From Dromaius novaehollandiae (lineage: Eukaryota; Chordata; Aves; Casuariiformes; Dromaiidae): a stretch of 64,000 bases of DNA. The first letter of the stretch is position 1. The number at the start of each line of letters is the position of its first letter. Shown one piece after another: positions 34,920 through 47,275 of the stretch. The notes under the pieces are model-generated. The model was not told the DNA's origin, searched no databases, and saw only the letters and a list, made by a program, of their open reading frames with translations. The stretch lies in the NCBI RefSeq assembly GCF_036370855.1, contig NW_026991398.1:620001-684000 (forward strand), read 5' to 3'. The translations under genes were made by a program, and so were the position numbers.

Positions 34920-35870
34920 AAGCTTCCCAATTAGCCACATGAGACTTGAAGAACTGAGGAAAATAATGGAAAGAGGCATGGCTCCTTAGGGGTTTTGGCA
35001 TTTTAATGAGCCCCATGGGATTTTTGGTGCTGAGCCCATGAACCACAGATGCTGAGAAGAGACTGAAGAAACCTCTCAAGAAGTTACAGTCAGAAGCAAA
35101 TCCCAAGTTTCTTGGAGTGTTAACAGGTCCCACTGAGGGCCATTACCAACAAAGCCTCCCCAGGGGCTGATTAGAGCAGAAAGTTGGAGGCCCTGATTGC
35201 AGGCAGGCAAAGGCAATGTGCAGGTGGCTGTGATGCCAAGTCAACCTGGATGTGTGTTATCAAGCAGAGCAGCCAGGCACTGACAGCCAGCCCCTGGGTA
35301 GGGTGATCCTTTCCATCCTGCATTGCTCAGGGCTCTTCCTGGAGGCAGTATGCGGGTGAGGGTGTGCAATGCCAAATGCTAGACCATGATACGGCACCTC
35401 CTGGGCTCCCTGGGGACAAGGAGGCAGCAAGGCCACAGTGCTTTGAGGAATGGTGGCTTCTCATGGGCCATGATGGCAGAGACACCAGCCATAGCCAAGA
35501 GGACAAAGACCTCGCTGTGTTGGGAGCTTTCAGCCTTGATAGTACCCCAGGCCATCTCCACCACAGGCTGTGCTATGCTTTCCCACACCTGTGCCTGGTT
35601 CCTTGCATACTGTAGACACCCAACCTGCTTCCCCACCTTGCACTCACCCTGGGATCTCCCGACCTCTCCTGATGACTTCCTGTCCTCACTTGCTTTTCCT
35701 TGAAACACAAAGCCAGGGGCTGACCACAGACTCCTTCTGGGTGACTGGTAGCACCACAGCACTACAGCACAGTTTCTTTTCCTAATGTCATATCTAAACC
35801 CCACAAGCTGCTATTTGTGGCTTTTTCTCTTTCTCATGCTGTTTCCCACTACCAAGGAAAGCTCCAGCAT
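34920..35870 (+). repeat. S segment, copy 3
   Basis: This copy is in the left palindrome arm. On the minus strand it holds an open frame of 141 codons (35,804-35,379) whose text AQVWESIAQPVVEMAWG is shared with copy 4. The frame is not recognised and its start is not conserved. Confidence 0.7.
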
Positions 35871-36405
35871 TTCTGAAACCACCCTTCCAGCAGTCACAGG
35901 CTCCTACTCTACTGCCCTTTGCCTGCACTTCAGCAAGCTAAAGAAGCCCAGGTCCCTCAACCTCTCCTCACGGATGGGATTACTCCCATCTATCCACAGG
36001 ACTTGACACTTCTCTTGTAAATCTTCATGTGGCATCTGTTGTCTGAATCACCTGAGTTTCTCAAGAGTCTTCTGGACTAAAGTTCATCTGTGTCAAAATG
36101 AAAAAAAAACAAAGCAAAAAACCCCACACTAAACCAAAACAGCACCAATGAGCTAAGGGTAAGCAGGGGTGGGGTGGGCTGTATGGGAACAATCAGAATG
36201 GTAAAAGATACAAATTAAGAAGGGGAGAAAACAGGAAAAAAATGAAATTAAAAGTGAAACAAAGGATGGTTCACAGCTGCTTGGGGGATTCCTGCCAAGA
36301 TGCCCTGCATCTGAATAATTCTGCCTGGAGAAGGACAAGAAAGCTGACCTACTTCCACTGTCACGGGGAACCTGCGTGCTTTGCCTGACATCAATAAGAG
36401 AAGAT

Positions 36406-38330
36406 CAAGAGTGGGAAGAATCACAGACTCCTTCAGGGTGGAGGAGGGAACCTCAGGAGGCCTCTAGCCCAATCTCCCTGTTCACAGCAGGGTCAGCTCT
36501 GGGGTCAGACTAGGTTGCTCTGGCTGCCATCCAGTCTGGTCTTGGAAACCTCCAAGGCAGGAGACTGCACAGCCTTTCTGGGCAACCACTTCCAATGCTT
36601 GACCATCCGCATAGTGGAAAAGCTTTTCCTGCATGAATGTCTCTTCTTTCAGCCAATGCCCATTGTCTCTTGTCCTCCCACCATGCACCCTGGTGAAGAG
36701 CCTGGCTCCATCTTCTTGATGACCTCCTTGCAGCCGTTGGAAGGCTGCTGGGAGATCCCTGCAAAGCCATCTCTTCTGCAAGTTGAACCAGCCCCCTTTC
36801 CTCTCAGAGCAAGTGCTCCAGCTCCTTGGCTACTGTGAGGATCCTTGGCTGAATTTGCTCCCAATTATCACCCTCTTTCTTGTTCTGGGAACCTGAACCT
36901 GGATGCAGTATTCTCTAGGTGATCTAATGAACAGAAGGTGATCATCATTCCCCTCGACCTCCTGGCTGTGCTCCTGCTCAGACAGTCCACGATGCTTCTG
37001 GCCTTCTTTGCTACCAGGCAACACTGCTGGCTCATGTTTTGCCTCCTGTCCACCAGGACCCTCAGGTCCTTTTCCACAGAGCTGCTCCCCAGGCACTCAG
37101 GCCCCAGCCTGTAACACTGTGGGGTGTTGGTTAATCCCAGGCGCAAGACCTGGCATTAGTCCTTGTTGAATTTCAGGAGGTTCCTGACAGCCCATTCCTC
37201 CTGCCTGTCTAGCTCCCTCTGAATGGCAGCCCTCAAGCATATGGCTGGGCCTCCCAGCCTCCAGTTTGGGATCATCTACAAGTATGATGAGTGTTGCCTC
37301 CTGCATGTAACTAGTACAGATGATAAACAGGACAAGCTTCTGGAGAGATCAGTGGTGCTCCACTTCTCCCTGGCCTCCAGGAAGAGTGCTACCCATTCAC
37401 CACTGCCCTCTGATCCTGACCATCCAAGCAGCTTCTACGCATCCAGTTGTCTACTCTTCTAGCCTATAACATTCTAATGTGCATGCAAGAATATTGAGGG
37501 AGACAGTGTCAAACACCTTGCTAAAGTCTAGGAAAAAGACTTTACTCTTCTCCATCCACAAATACCATTATTTTTTCATAGCGGGCAATCAGGTTGGTGT
37601 GGCACAGCCTTCCCCAGATAAATCCATGCTAAGCGTTCCCAGGCACCTTCTTCTCCTTCATGTGCCCAGAAATGTGATCTGAGAGGATTCAGTCCATGAC
37701 TCACTCCTCACCAAAGTGAGGCTGAACTGCCTGCACCTCCCCAGGTTGCTCTGGTGGCCTTTTTCAAGATGGATGTAACATTTGCTCTTCTGCAGTCATT
37801 GGGACTTCAACCCATCTCCACAACCTTTCAAAGATGGTAGCAAGTGGCCTTGCAGTGACAGCAGTCAGCTCTCACAGCATCCTCACATGCAGCCCATCCA
37901 ACCCCCCTGACTGGTGTAGTTTGAGTTCTCACAAGGAATCCCTCACTAACCTCATCCACCATTGGCTCTTTTTCTCCTCTGGAGTCCTGACTCAAGGCAC
38001 AACAGCCCAGGAGACCTTGCTTGTGGAAATGGAAGCTCAACCATGGGTTGAGTTCCTCAGACCTATCTGCATCTGCTGCTAGAGGATTCCCTGTCCCATT
38101 TAGCAGTGAGGCCACATTTCCCTTTTTATTCTTTGGTTCTTACGGGAGCAGTAGCAGCTCATCTTCATGCCCTTGACGTCCTCTGCAAGTGTCAGTCATA
38201 GGGGAGCTTTTTCTTCCCTAACACCAAGCCTATGATGCTGGACAATATTTCTAAATTCCTCCTTTGCCTCTCCCTTCTTCCCCCTGCTGCATGCTGCCCT
38301 AGTACCCTGGAGCTCAGGTGTGAGGTCCCT
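36406..38330 (-). mobile_element. CR1 LINE, 5'-truncated, left arm
   Basis: In minus orientation the element runs from about 38,330 to a typical CR1 3' tail near 36,406 (the CR1 end reads GATTCTTCCCACTC). Reverse-transcriptase text is visible as LDFSKVFDTVS near 37,530. The domain after it includes VEKDLRVLVD and MSQQC near 37,050. Several stops and shifts make it inactive. It matches the right-arm copy at about 97 percent by eye. Confidence 0.8.
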
Positions 38331-40104
38331 CTTTAGCCAAGTTGGTCCCCTGAGGTGTCTGCTAGTTTTAGCAAGTATCGGGATGGCCCATCCTTGTGCT
38401 TGGCAGGTCTGTCCTTAAAGACCTGCTGGCTTTGCTGAGCTCCTGGGCCCTTCAGAGCTGCCTCCCCTGGGATCCCGCACCAGTCCCCTGAACAGGCCAG
38501 GAAGCCTGCTCCTCTGAAGTCCAGGGTCTGTACTCTGCCACTGTCCTTCCTCACTCCCTCCAGGGTTTGGGACTGTACATTTTCATGGTCACGGTAGGCA
38601 AGGCTGGCACTATCCTATCCCTGATCAGTTCCTCCTTATTTCCAGCTTCCGTATCCAGGAAGACATCACCCTTATCTGGCTTGTGCATCTCCATCTGCCC
38701 ATGCCTGTGCCCCAGGCTGCATGCACTTGTGTATATTTGGGCTGCAGAGCCTCAGCTGTGGCACAGAGAACAGATTTGTAATGGTAAAACCTGTTACCAT
38801 GAGCCAAAGACACCATGTGTGCAATGGCCCCACTTCAGAGCAGAGACATGCTGGCACAGATAGCAGGTGGCAATGTAATGGTGAAAGGAGCTTCCCACTA
38901 AGAGAGCTAACCCTGCAGTGCCCAAGGCCAAGAAGAAACAGAGCTGGGCTGTGATGAAATGACAGGAGAGGCGTTTGCTGCCTGAGCTGACTCTGCAGCA
39001 CCGTGGGACCTGTGACAGAGGTGAACCAATCTCCAGGAAGAACAAGTGCCACTGAAACATTCCCTGGACCTGGATGTCCTGTCATCCAACCAACCTGTGG
39101 ACATCACTAGCACAGTCCCTGTTCACATCATCTGAGGGGGTGAGAAGTTGTTCATGGAGAGAAAAGCTGGAAGGGTTTGAGAGTGCAGGGACTACAGTGG
39201 AGACCTTGGTGTGATGTGCCTTCCGTCTATGCAGCCCTGTTGGATGTACACACGATGGCCTTTGCCTAAAGGCAATGGTGGGATCCAGTTGTTTGGGCAC
39301 AGGTAGGAAACCTGGGAGGCCCTGGGGTGCTTTCCCAGCAACCACTCCAGAAGGACATGGCTTTCCTGTAGGTCCCATGCTGAATTTGCTAGAGACCTGT
39401 GGTTGTGCTGGACACACCAGGCATGGGACATGGCCCTGCCTATGGTCTGTCTTTATGTCACTGAATCTACTGTCTGCACTGAATTGCATTGGCTGTTTGC
39501 TTTGTACAGATCTGCTTGTGCCTCAGCTTCCTAGTGAGTGGAGCTCTAGTTGCAGTAGGCATCTAGGGTCATTTCAGATGGCCAAGGCAATTCCCCACCT
39601 GGCCCCCACCTCATGCTCTAGAAGGATGTGGGTGTCATAGTTGCTCTGTCAGAACAAGCAGACACTGGCACATGCTTTGGACCACCTCTGTCTCTTCAGC
39701 TGTCACCAGGTGTTTGTGTGTGTCCAGCTGACTCCCACCCTCCATCTCCAGGGAATATAATGGGAGCACAGACCAAGATCTCACATGCGGACATCTGTGC
39801 AGTGCTCACTTCTGCCTGGGCAAGGGGAATCCCACCTCCTGTGTGCTTTTTGTGGAGCTCACAGGAGGGAACTGAATCCCACTCCGTCCCAGGGCCTTCT
39901 AAAGCACCCTGGGAAGCCCAAACTGACTCATCTGAATCAACATCTGAACCATGAGTAAATGAACTCCCTTCTTGTCCCTACCTAGGTTCCTGCCTAATGA
40001 AGGGATAGGAATAGGGGCTTCCAGAATGGGATGTTTCCACCTCTTGCAGATAACCATCCACTGATGAGACAAAGTGCAATGCTGGAAACAGTCTCTCTCC
40101 ACTG

Positions 40105-40443
40105 TTCAGAGAGGGACTATCAGTGATTATTTTAGTCTACTTCAGGGAACATTTCCCAGGAGGAGGGAGCACAAGGGACAGAGACATTCATGCCTTCAGC
40201 TGGGCCTCTGCTCCTGAGTGTGGCCAGGCTCCTGGGATGGAGGGAGCTCAGGGCAACCTGGCAGCACTGCCCAGACACAGCTGTGTGCAGGAGCAGCTCC
40301 TCTGCAGAGAGCAGCAGGGCTGCGGGCACTGCCTGCTGCTGCTGACATGAGATGAGAGAAGGCAGAGAGAAGTGCAAGGCAGTGTGGAGTGGGAGGACAG
40401 AGGAGAGCTGCTTGTGGGGGAAATCTTCAGAGCCTTTTGCATG
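40105..40443 (+). other. Candidate 5' untranslated exon of OR-B (donor at 40,444)
   Basis: This is the equivalent of 22,550-22,896, ending in a GTAAGT donor at 40,444. The matching acceptor CTTTGGACAG lies just upstream of the OR-B start at 42,719. Confidence 0.45.
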
Positions 40444-42718
40444 GTAAGTCTCTGGCTGCAGGGCAATGCTAGTGAGATTCCTGGAGGGGTCTTCTAAATG
40501 GAGCCCATCCAATGATTGGATTTTTAAGGATCACTCTGCTGACTTCTCCTTTGTAGAGGAGAGGGAGATGCTTTAGAGCAGGATTCCTGCCACAGCATCA
40601 CAGGCACAGGGCCTGCTGCTCTCTTTTTCTGGAGATGGCGGCAGGGGTGGGAAGCCAGGGAGTGCTCCAGAGACTGCACAGGGCTGTGATTCAGGGCAGT
40701 GTCCCTGTGCCCTAGGGTGCTGTGTGCCCAGGGCAGTGACTCTGCTGCCTGCGAGGGTCAGCACTCAGCCTGCCCAGGGAGCTCCCCATGGCACTGCGGG
40801 GAGAAGCTCTGGGTGGCAGGGCAGGTTCATTCTCCCCCTGAGAGAGTGCTGTGTGGGTCAGGGTCACAGTTGCTCACAGCTCCAGCTCACCCTGAGCACA
40901 TTCCTGAGGGGACTTTTCAAGAGGGAGCTCAGGGCAAGGGCTACTTGGAGTGGAAGGAGCTTTCCTTTTAGGGTATGTGCTTTCAGTTCCCTACTTTTTG
41001 CAGGCAGATGAAAGAAAAGAGTTTTCTGCTTTGACAAAGAAGTTGGACTTCTAAACTAGTGCTGTGAAAAACCTCAGCAAGCCCCTTCATCCTCACCCAG
41101 CCTACAGACAGCATCGGCATCACCTTTAAGGCATTATCAGGCTTTATGTGACCTGCTGCTTAGCACTTTGGAGCAGAGCAATGCCCCTGGCCAGTGCCCT
41201 GTCCAGGAGGTTTGTGTAAGGTAGAACCGAGTTCTGAAAGGTAGAACTGAGCACAGCCAGGGTAGGATGGGGTCTTGGGACAGAGAAAGAGCTGCCAGCA
41301 GGGACAGCTGCAGGCAGCAGAGATGGGCAGGAAAGCTCAGCAGAGCCTCTGTCCTGGCAGCCATGGGGTCCAGGGCATCAGCCACCTTCTCTGCAGCCAG
41401 ACCTCTGCCAGAGGAGAAGGGCATCTCTCCTGCCACAGACCCATTTCATACTGCTTAATAAAGAGACTGAGAGCAACTGTCCTGCGATGTCACAGTCTGC
41501 CAGCTGGCATGCCCATCTAGGTAAGGTGAGGGCTTTCCCAAGTCCCCCTGTCTCTCTCTCTCTCCTTGCCTCCCTTGGCAGCAGGATCATCGTGTTGCTT
41601 CTTGTTTCCCCTGCTGTCCATGCTGCTCCTGTTCTTGCTCTTGGGCTCCCTGGGGTTGGGGGGTTTCAGCTGCAGCCACTGATGCTGCAAGTTGTGCAGC
41701 AGAGGGATCTGCATGGGAATGAGGTTGCCCCAGACCCCTTCTAACCTGTGGAGCTCCAGGAAAGGCAGTCCATAGGGTTGGGAATTGAGCTGACTTTCCC
41801 TTAAGGAGAGCCCATCTTCAGCCTTAGCAGTCCTTTGACCATATCCTTCGGGTGGCCTGTCAGGCTTTGAGCTGCCCTCCAGAAAGGAAGAGCAGTCGCA
41901 CAGTACCTCTGTGATATCTGAGAGACTTGAAGAAGCTGCAGAGATGCTGAGAATATGGAGATGATAGTGGGAGGCTGTATATGGGCAGCTGAAAAGAGCC
42001 CTGTGTGTCCTTGGCTGGAAGGGGAGTGTGGAGAGCTCCCTCTGGTGCCTGGAGAAAGGGTGGAAGGTTGGAGATCTGCACTCTGAAAGGGGACTCTTCT
42101 GCTCTCAGCAATGGCTGGTGTCTTTTTAGGGCAACATATGAGTGCGATCGTCCACCAGCTCAATGAGGTGGGAGCACAGGACAGCAGGGAACAAGACTAA
42201 TAGACAGACTCGCTGTCCTCACACTGCAATAAGGGACAGTGAACCTGTTTTTCTCAGGACTCACAGGAGGAATGCCCATGATTTCTACCTTCAAGGAACA
42301 CTCCCCAGGGGTGATGAGGACATGTCAAAGAAAATAAAAAAAACCCTGAAACTCTGTTCTTCATACCTCATTCTTTAGAATGGGGAGCGAAGATGCTGAA
42401 AAGCCCTTCTATGTGACGAGTGTATTTCACCTGGCAGAAATTGTGAGTGTCAGAGCTAGTCACCCCATTTCCCTATTCCCACTGCTGTACAGCAGGACTG
42501 ACTCCTCTGGAGCCCATGGGCAGAGGTCCCTGCTCCTCACAGCAGCACACTCAGCCAGTGTAAAGTGGAGCTTAAGCAAGGGAGCTGCACACAGATCCTC
42601 TCAGTAAAGAGAGGGGCAATGTGGGGTGTTGTGTGAGAACTGCAACATTTGGGGGTTTTTTTAGTTTGAAGATTCTCTCCTAACTTCTCAATGTCTTTTC
42701 TCCTTTGGACAGTCCCCC

Positions 42719-43419
42719 ATGCCTGGAGATAGCAAAATGTCCAACAGCAGCTCCTTCAATGAGTTCCTCCTCCTGCCATTCGCAGACACATGGGAGCTGC
42801 AGCTCTTGCACTTCTCGCACTCACTGTCATGGCCTATGACCGCTATGTTGCCATCTGCAGACCCCTGCACTACGGGACCATCATGGGCAGCAGAGCCTGT
42901 GTCAAAATGGCAGCAGCTGCCTGGGGCACTGGTTTTCTCAATGCTCTCCTGCACACTGCGAACACATTTTCCATACCACTCTGCCAAGGCAACACAGTGG
43001 ACCAGTTCTTCCGTGAAATCCCCCAGATCCTCAAGCTCTCCTGCTCAGACTCCTACTTCAGGGAAGTTGGGCTTCTTGTGGTTAGTGCCTGCTTATTCTT
43101 TGGATGTTTCATTTTCCTTGTCCTGTCCTATGTGCAGATCTTCACTGCTGTGCTGAGGATCCCCTCTGAGCAGGGCTGGCACAAAGCCTTTTCCATGTGC
43201 CTCCCGCACCTGGCCGTGGTCTCCCTGTTCATCAGCACTGGCATGTTTGCCTACCTGAAGCCCCCCTCCATCTCCTCCCCAGCTCTGGGTCTGGTGCTCG
43301 CTGTTCTGTATGCGGTGGTGCCTCCACCTCTGAGCCCCCTCATCTACAGCATGAGGAACAAGGAGATCCAGGAGACACTGAAAAAACTGTTTCAAGTGGT
43401 ACTAGTTCAGCAGCAATGA
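42719..43419 (+). pseudogene. Olfactory receptor pseudogene OR-B, 253-bp deletion
   Basis: The start region (ATG at 42,719, seven bases after a conserved acceptor) reads normally for about 33 codons. Then the sequence jumps from CTTCTCGC to CTCACTGTC at about 42,818-42,820. Against OR-A, 253 bases are missing, covering TM1, TM2 and most of TM3. Because 253 is not a multiple of three, the frame shifts. The remainder (MAYDRYVAIC to the stop at 43,417-43,419) is open in another frame and keeps the loop cysteines except that the usual FFCE reads FFRE. It also retains KAFSMCLPHL and a PLSPLIYS variant. AATAAA follows at 43,630. It cannot make a seven-helix receptor. Confidence 0.9.
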
Positions 43420-45025
43420 GCTGCCCATCTCTCCTCACAAGCAATTCCCAGTTTATCTCAGGCAGCTCTTGTGTTTTGGGAGTTCTGCCTGTGATAGGCA
43501 TGTTTGTGCACAAATCAGTGAATTCCTCCCACTTCTCCAGAAGTGCAAACCCCGTCTGCCTGACACAGAGGCCTTCTGTAAATCTGTAAATCACTGTGTC
43601 AGAGGTGGCCTCCCAAGTAGCATCTCTGTAATAAATGGGGTACTACTTAGTCCTGTGCCTGAAGGTTGAGGTCTTCTTCTCAAGCTGGAGTCAAGCATGC
43701 ACTCAGGGAATTGCACCCCATAAGGCCCTGTTGCTGTGCCTGGGTTTTCCATGGCCTAAGGGGGATGCACTCATAGGGTGATGTGTTAGGGTGCCCAGTG
43801 GGTGCCCAGTACCCCTGGGGAGGGTGAGTGCTCAAGAGATCTCTGCCAAGGACTGTGCCATGTATTAGAGGGCTGTTGACAGATGCCCATCCCTCTGGAA
43901 GGCAATATGGAGCCACCCGGAGAGCAGAGGGGATCTCCAGGAGCAGTTTGTGCCTGGGATGGGCAGTGCATGTAGACTCCCAAAACCAAGTGGAGTCACC
44001 CAAAGGTGAAGAGCCAAACCGTGGAATGCACCACATCAGGGCTCTGCAGTCTCAGGAGAGGCAGTGGACTGGGCCTAAGGACACCTCTGAACCCATCCTG
44101 AGCAATGTGAAATGGCCTGTGATTGCTCCAAGGACCCTCCAAAGCCACAGACCCTGGGGAGGGTTTGTCAGGTGCAGTGATGCTGGTCTAGCTGGGTCTG
44201 CCCTCACCAGGATGGCCAGTGAGGAGTCACCCTGGGGCCGTACAGCCTGCTTGCCCTGCAGAGCAGCACCGCCAGCCCGGGGCCCTGCAGGGAGCCCAGG
44301 ACAGGGGTGCAGGAATGGCCGATCAGGCCAGCACGGACACACTGACCTGAAGAAAGGCTCTCTGGGGAGCAGGGACATCTCCAGAGAAGAGCAAAGGAGC
44401 AATTGTGTGCTTGTGAGGAGGAATAAATGAAAACCTGTTTCCGTGTGTGTCAGCTCCGGGCAGGCTGCCCTGTCACTGGAGCTGCCTGAGGAGCCCCGGG
44501 GCCAGGACTCTGGTGCTGCCCTGGGGAGAGGGGCTGCCCAGAGGGGCTGCAGGCAGCCAGGGTTAAGGGTCTCTGGTCACGAGAGCAGTGGAGACATGGA
44601 GTGCCTGGCCTCCATTGCTTTGTGCCATTGCTGGCCCCCAGCCCGGGGGCTGATGGGGAGGCTGACACCCCTCTCTGCCCCCCAGCAGCTGCTGTGGCCT
44701 GCAGAGGGGCTGGGGCTGTGGGGTGAGTGCCCAGAGCTCTGCAGCCCCCTGCCACAGGCACTGCTGTGGGGCCACCCCAGCCTGGTCTGCTGTGCTGGGT
44801 GGGCTGGGGAGAGGGCAGGGGAGGTGGGGAGCTCTGGGGAGGGTCTGGGCTGGTCTGGAAAGGACCTGGGAGAGGACAAATGCCAGCAGGCAGCTGCTGC
44901 GTGTGAAGGGCAGTGTGGGAGCACAGAACTGTTTGCTTGCAGGCAAATGCAGGTCTGCTGGGAAAGGCAGCAGGACATGGCGGGTGCAGGAGAGAAGAGC
45001 CCAGGTTGTTCCCTGTGTTGCATGT

Positions 45026-45402
45026 TGTCATGGCAAGGCGGGAAAGGGAGGGTCAGATACTGCATAGAGGGACACTCAAGGTTCATGGGAGGTTAATCAG
45101 GACAGATTTAACAGAAGACTTACATTCCAAACCCGGGAACTGCCCCGAGGGCTCGCTGTTGGACCTCGTTGTATCTTAGAGGGCCCCTTAAATCTGCTAG
45201 AACTGTTTCCTTATCTCAGCTATGCTAAGCTTGAGCAGATACTGGCTGTGAGGCAGCTAGATGTTGTTGACAAAATGGGACATGCATGTCTGACCTTTGA
45301 CGGGAATTCAGTCGGTGTACAGAGAGCACATGCTGGGGCTGCAAGCATGTACTCTACCAGTCCCCTGACTCCTCACCAGATCTCCCGCAGGTATTCTCAC
45401 CA
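45026..45402 (-). repeat. LTR-like unit 3, partial and diverged
   Basis: This copy of the LTR-like unit has the same orientation as unit 1 and keeps the GTGTCCCTC...TATCTGACCCTCCC end. Its 5' part (above about 45,402) is missing. It lies at the inner edge of the left palindrome arm. Confidence 0.55.
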
Positions 45403-46129
45403 CACATGTACACGCTGGGGAAGCTGCCCCATGGTCATCGTCCCAGACCAGCCCTTCCAGTGCTGGCTGCGCACCCCAGCTGTGGGGTGGACCATGGCCA
45501 GCTCCTTCCTTGTGCAGGTCTCCATATCCCGATGGAGAGGAAAATGCCAGCCTTGCACGGCCTCTCTTCTGCACCAGACCGCAGCAGATCCTGGAGCATG
45601 GCTGTCTGCTGACCCCCGAGTGGGGCACAGCCCAGGATGGGCAGGCAGGTGTTTGGATCCCCCCGACTCTGAGATCATTTAATAGTCATTTAATGATACC
45701 CTTTTCATGTCAGAGATCTCTGGTGCCAGCTCCACCTCCACCCGCTCCTGAAAGGCTTCAGCACAGCCCTGGAGGGAGCTGGAGCTGCCTCAGGCCTCGG
45801 GGCAGTCTGGTGGCAGGAGGGTTTGACATGGGCACAGCAGCAGCGGTGCCGGGAGCAGGGAAATTGGGGCGAAGACCCCTGCCCTCGGCTGCACAGCCAA
45901 GGCACTGGATGGGTGATGCCTTTGTGGCCAGCCAGGCTCTGGGTGCAGGGTGGATGCCAGCTCGAGGGTAGGAGTGCTGCAATGGACTTCGGTGCAGCCA
46001 TGACAGTGGTGAAGGCAAGTGGGCAGAGCCAGGCACATGCAACTGCAAAGGCCAGGGGTGGGAAAGGCAGCGTGGGGCTGGTTGTTATGGAAATTAGGCT
46101 TGTCAGCCCCCAGAAGAGGGCTCGACCCT

Positions 46130-46800
46130 AGGTTCCTGCAGAAAATTTCAGAGCCAAATCAAAACAAATTAAATAATTAAATATTAATGACGCGCGTGCA
46201 GTAATTACAGCTCGAGCTGGGTGCCTCCAAAGAGGGACCCTAACATAAACAAATCCTGGACAATTATAGTTTTTTCAACTTACATTTCCCACCCCTCACG
46301 TGGTAGTTAGACCAACAGTAATTTTTTTGGTCTGGGGTCTCCTGCTCCTCATTGGGTCTCATCGTCATTCTGAGGTAAGCTGTTTTTCTCCTTATTTTTG
46401 TTTTTTGCAGTCTCTGATGTTGGTTGTACCTCTGTTTTTGTTGGGTCTTGCTGTTGTGTCTCAAGGTCCTGAGGAGGAGGAGGAGCTGATTCTAAATCAT
46501 AGCAATTAACACTGCCCCAGCAGTGAGCTAAGGCTTTGTCCCTCAAGGTCCTAATGCCCTGCACTGGTCTTACTTCAAAGCCTTGACACCCTCCCTTTGG
46601 GAGTGTGAGATGCAGGAATGCAGACTGCTTGTAACTTCCTTATCTTCCCAGCTGGAACCAGCTCTGAGGCCCTTTTCTTACTGGACTAAGTAAAAGTTCA
46701 TTATTTTATCTAAGTGCGGCCTAAGATTTCAGCAAATTTAGCTCCTCATGCTAAGCAAGTTTTATATAAGTTGTGCTAAGCGGCTACCTCTAGATAGTTT
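46130..46800. other. AT-rich insert at the palindrome axis, LTR/leader-like
   Basis: Composition changes abruptly to AT-rich here. Text such as AATTAAATAATTAAATATTAA and a GCTAAG-containing end has no partner elsewhere in the window. It resembles non-coding parts of avian endogenous retroviruses in style, but I cannot name a family or find LTR borders. Confidence 0.3.
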
Positions 46801-47094
46801 CAGTTCGCTATTCTTTAACACTGGTGAAGGCCCTCCCTCTCCTCCCCATGAGGAAGAGAGTGCCCAGGCAATGCTGGACTCCGCTTCGGCTGAGGGGAGG
46901 GGAGCACAGGGCAGGGTGGAAGAGGCAGACGGAACCTCTCGAGGTGCATGAGGGAGTTTTCCAAAGCCCAAGGCTGAGCCAGGGGCCGTTGGATCTTCCC
47001 CCTGACACTCTCCCAACCAGGCTCGTTCTGCCCTGCCCCAGGTGCTCTTGTCCCTGTGCCACCTGTGCCAGAGCAGATGCCAAGGAGCAGGAAT

Positions 47095-47275
47095 GCATGG
47101 AGTCACAGAGGAGTTTTGGTGGGAAGAGATCTCTGGAGGTCTCCAGTCCAACCTGCCACACAAAGCAGGGCTGGTTGGAGCCCTCCAGTCTTATCTGGCC
47201 TTTGCTGGACTGTGCCTGACCCCAGTTACCATCCCCAAACCAGGTCTGCTCCCGCTCTTGGTGCTCCTGACAACA
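47095..47275 (-). mobile_element. CR1 3' tail fragment in the spacer
   Basis: The minus-strand reading gives the CR1-type end with GGTTGGACTGGAGACCTCC and then CTGTGACT. Only the last roughly 180 bases are present. Confidence 0.6.

Larger units (their letters stand above)
37620..44440 (+). repeat. OR-bearing segmental duplication, segment B
   Basis: This segment is collinear with segment A and inverted relative to segment C. It carries the intact CR1 junction that segment A has lost to the ERV. Confidence 0.75.
29270..45020. repeat. Large palindrome, left arm (interrupted)
   Basis: Reverse-complement matching to 59,970-47,600 runs through 29,270-29,676, then 33,430-45,020. Paired landmarks: 29,380 with about 59,850, 33,440 with 59,540, 34,626 with 58,410, 40,123 with 52,907, OR-B with OR-C, and about 44,500 with about 47,880. 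The arm contains the S segment, a CR1, the leader block and OR-B. The interval 29,681-33,430 has no partner in the right arm. Confidence 0.78.

Noticed and set aside
44443-45096. 217-codon plus-strand frame and overlapping minus-strand frames
   Set aside because: Four frames are open at once over GC-rich sequence, and the palindromic partner at 47.7-48.1 kb does not keep the same reading.
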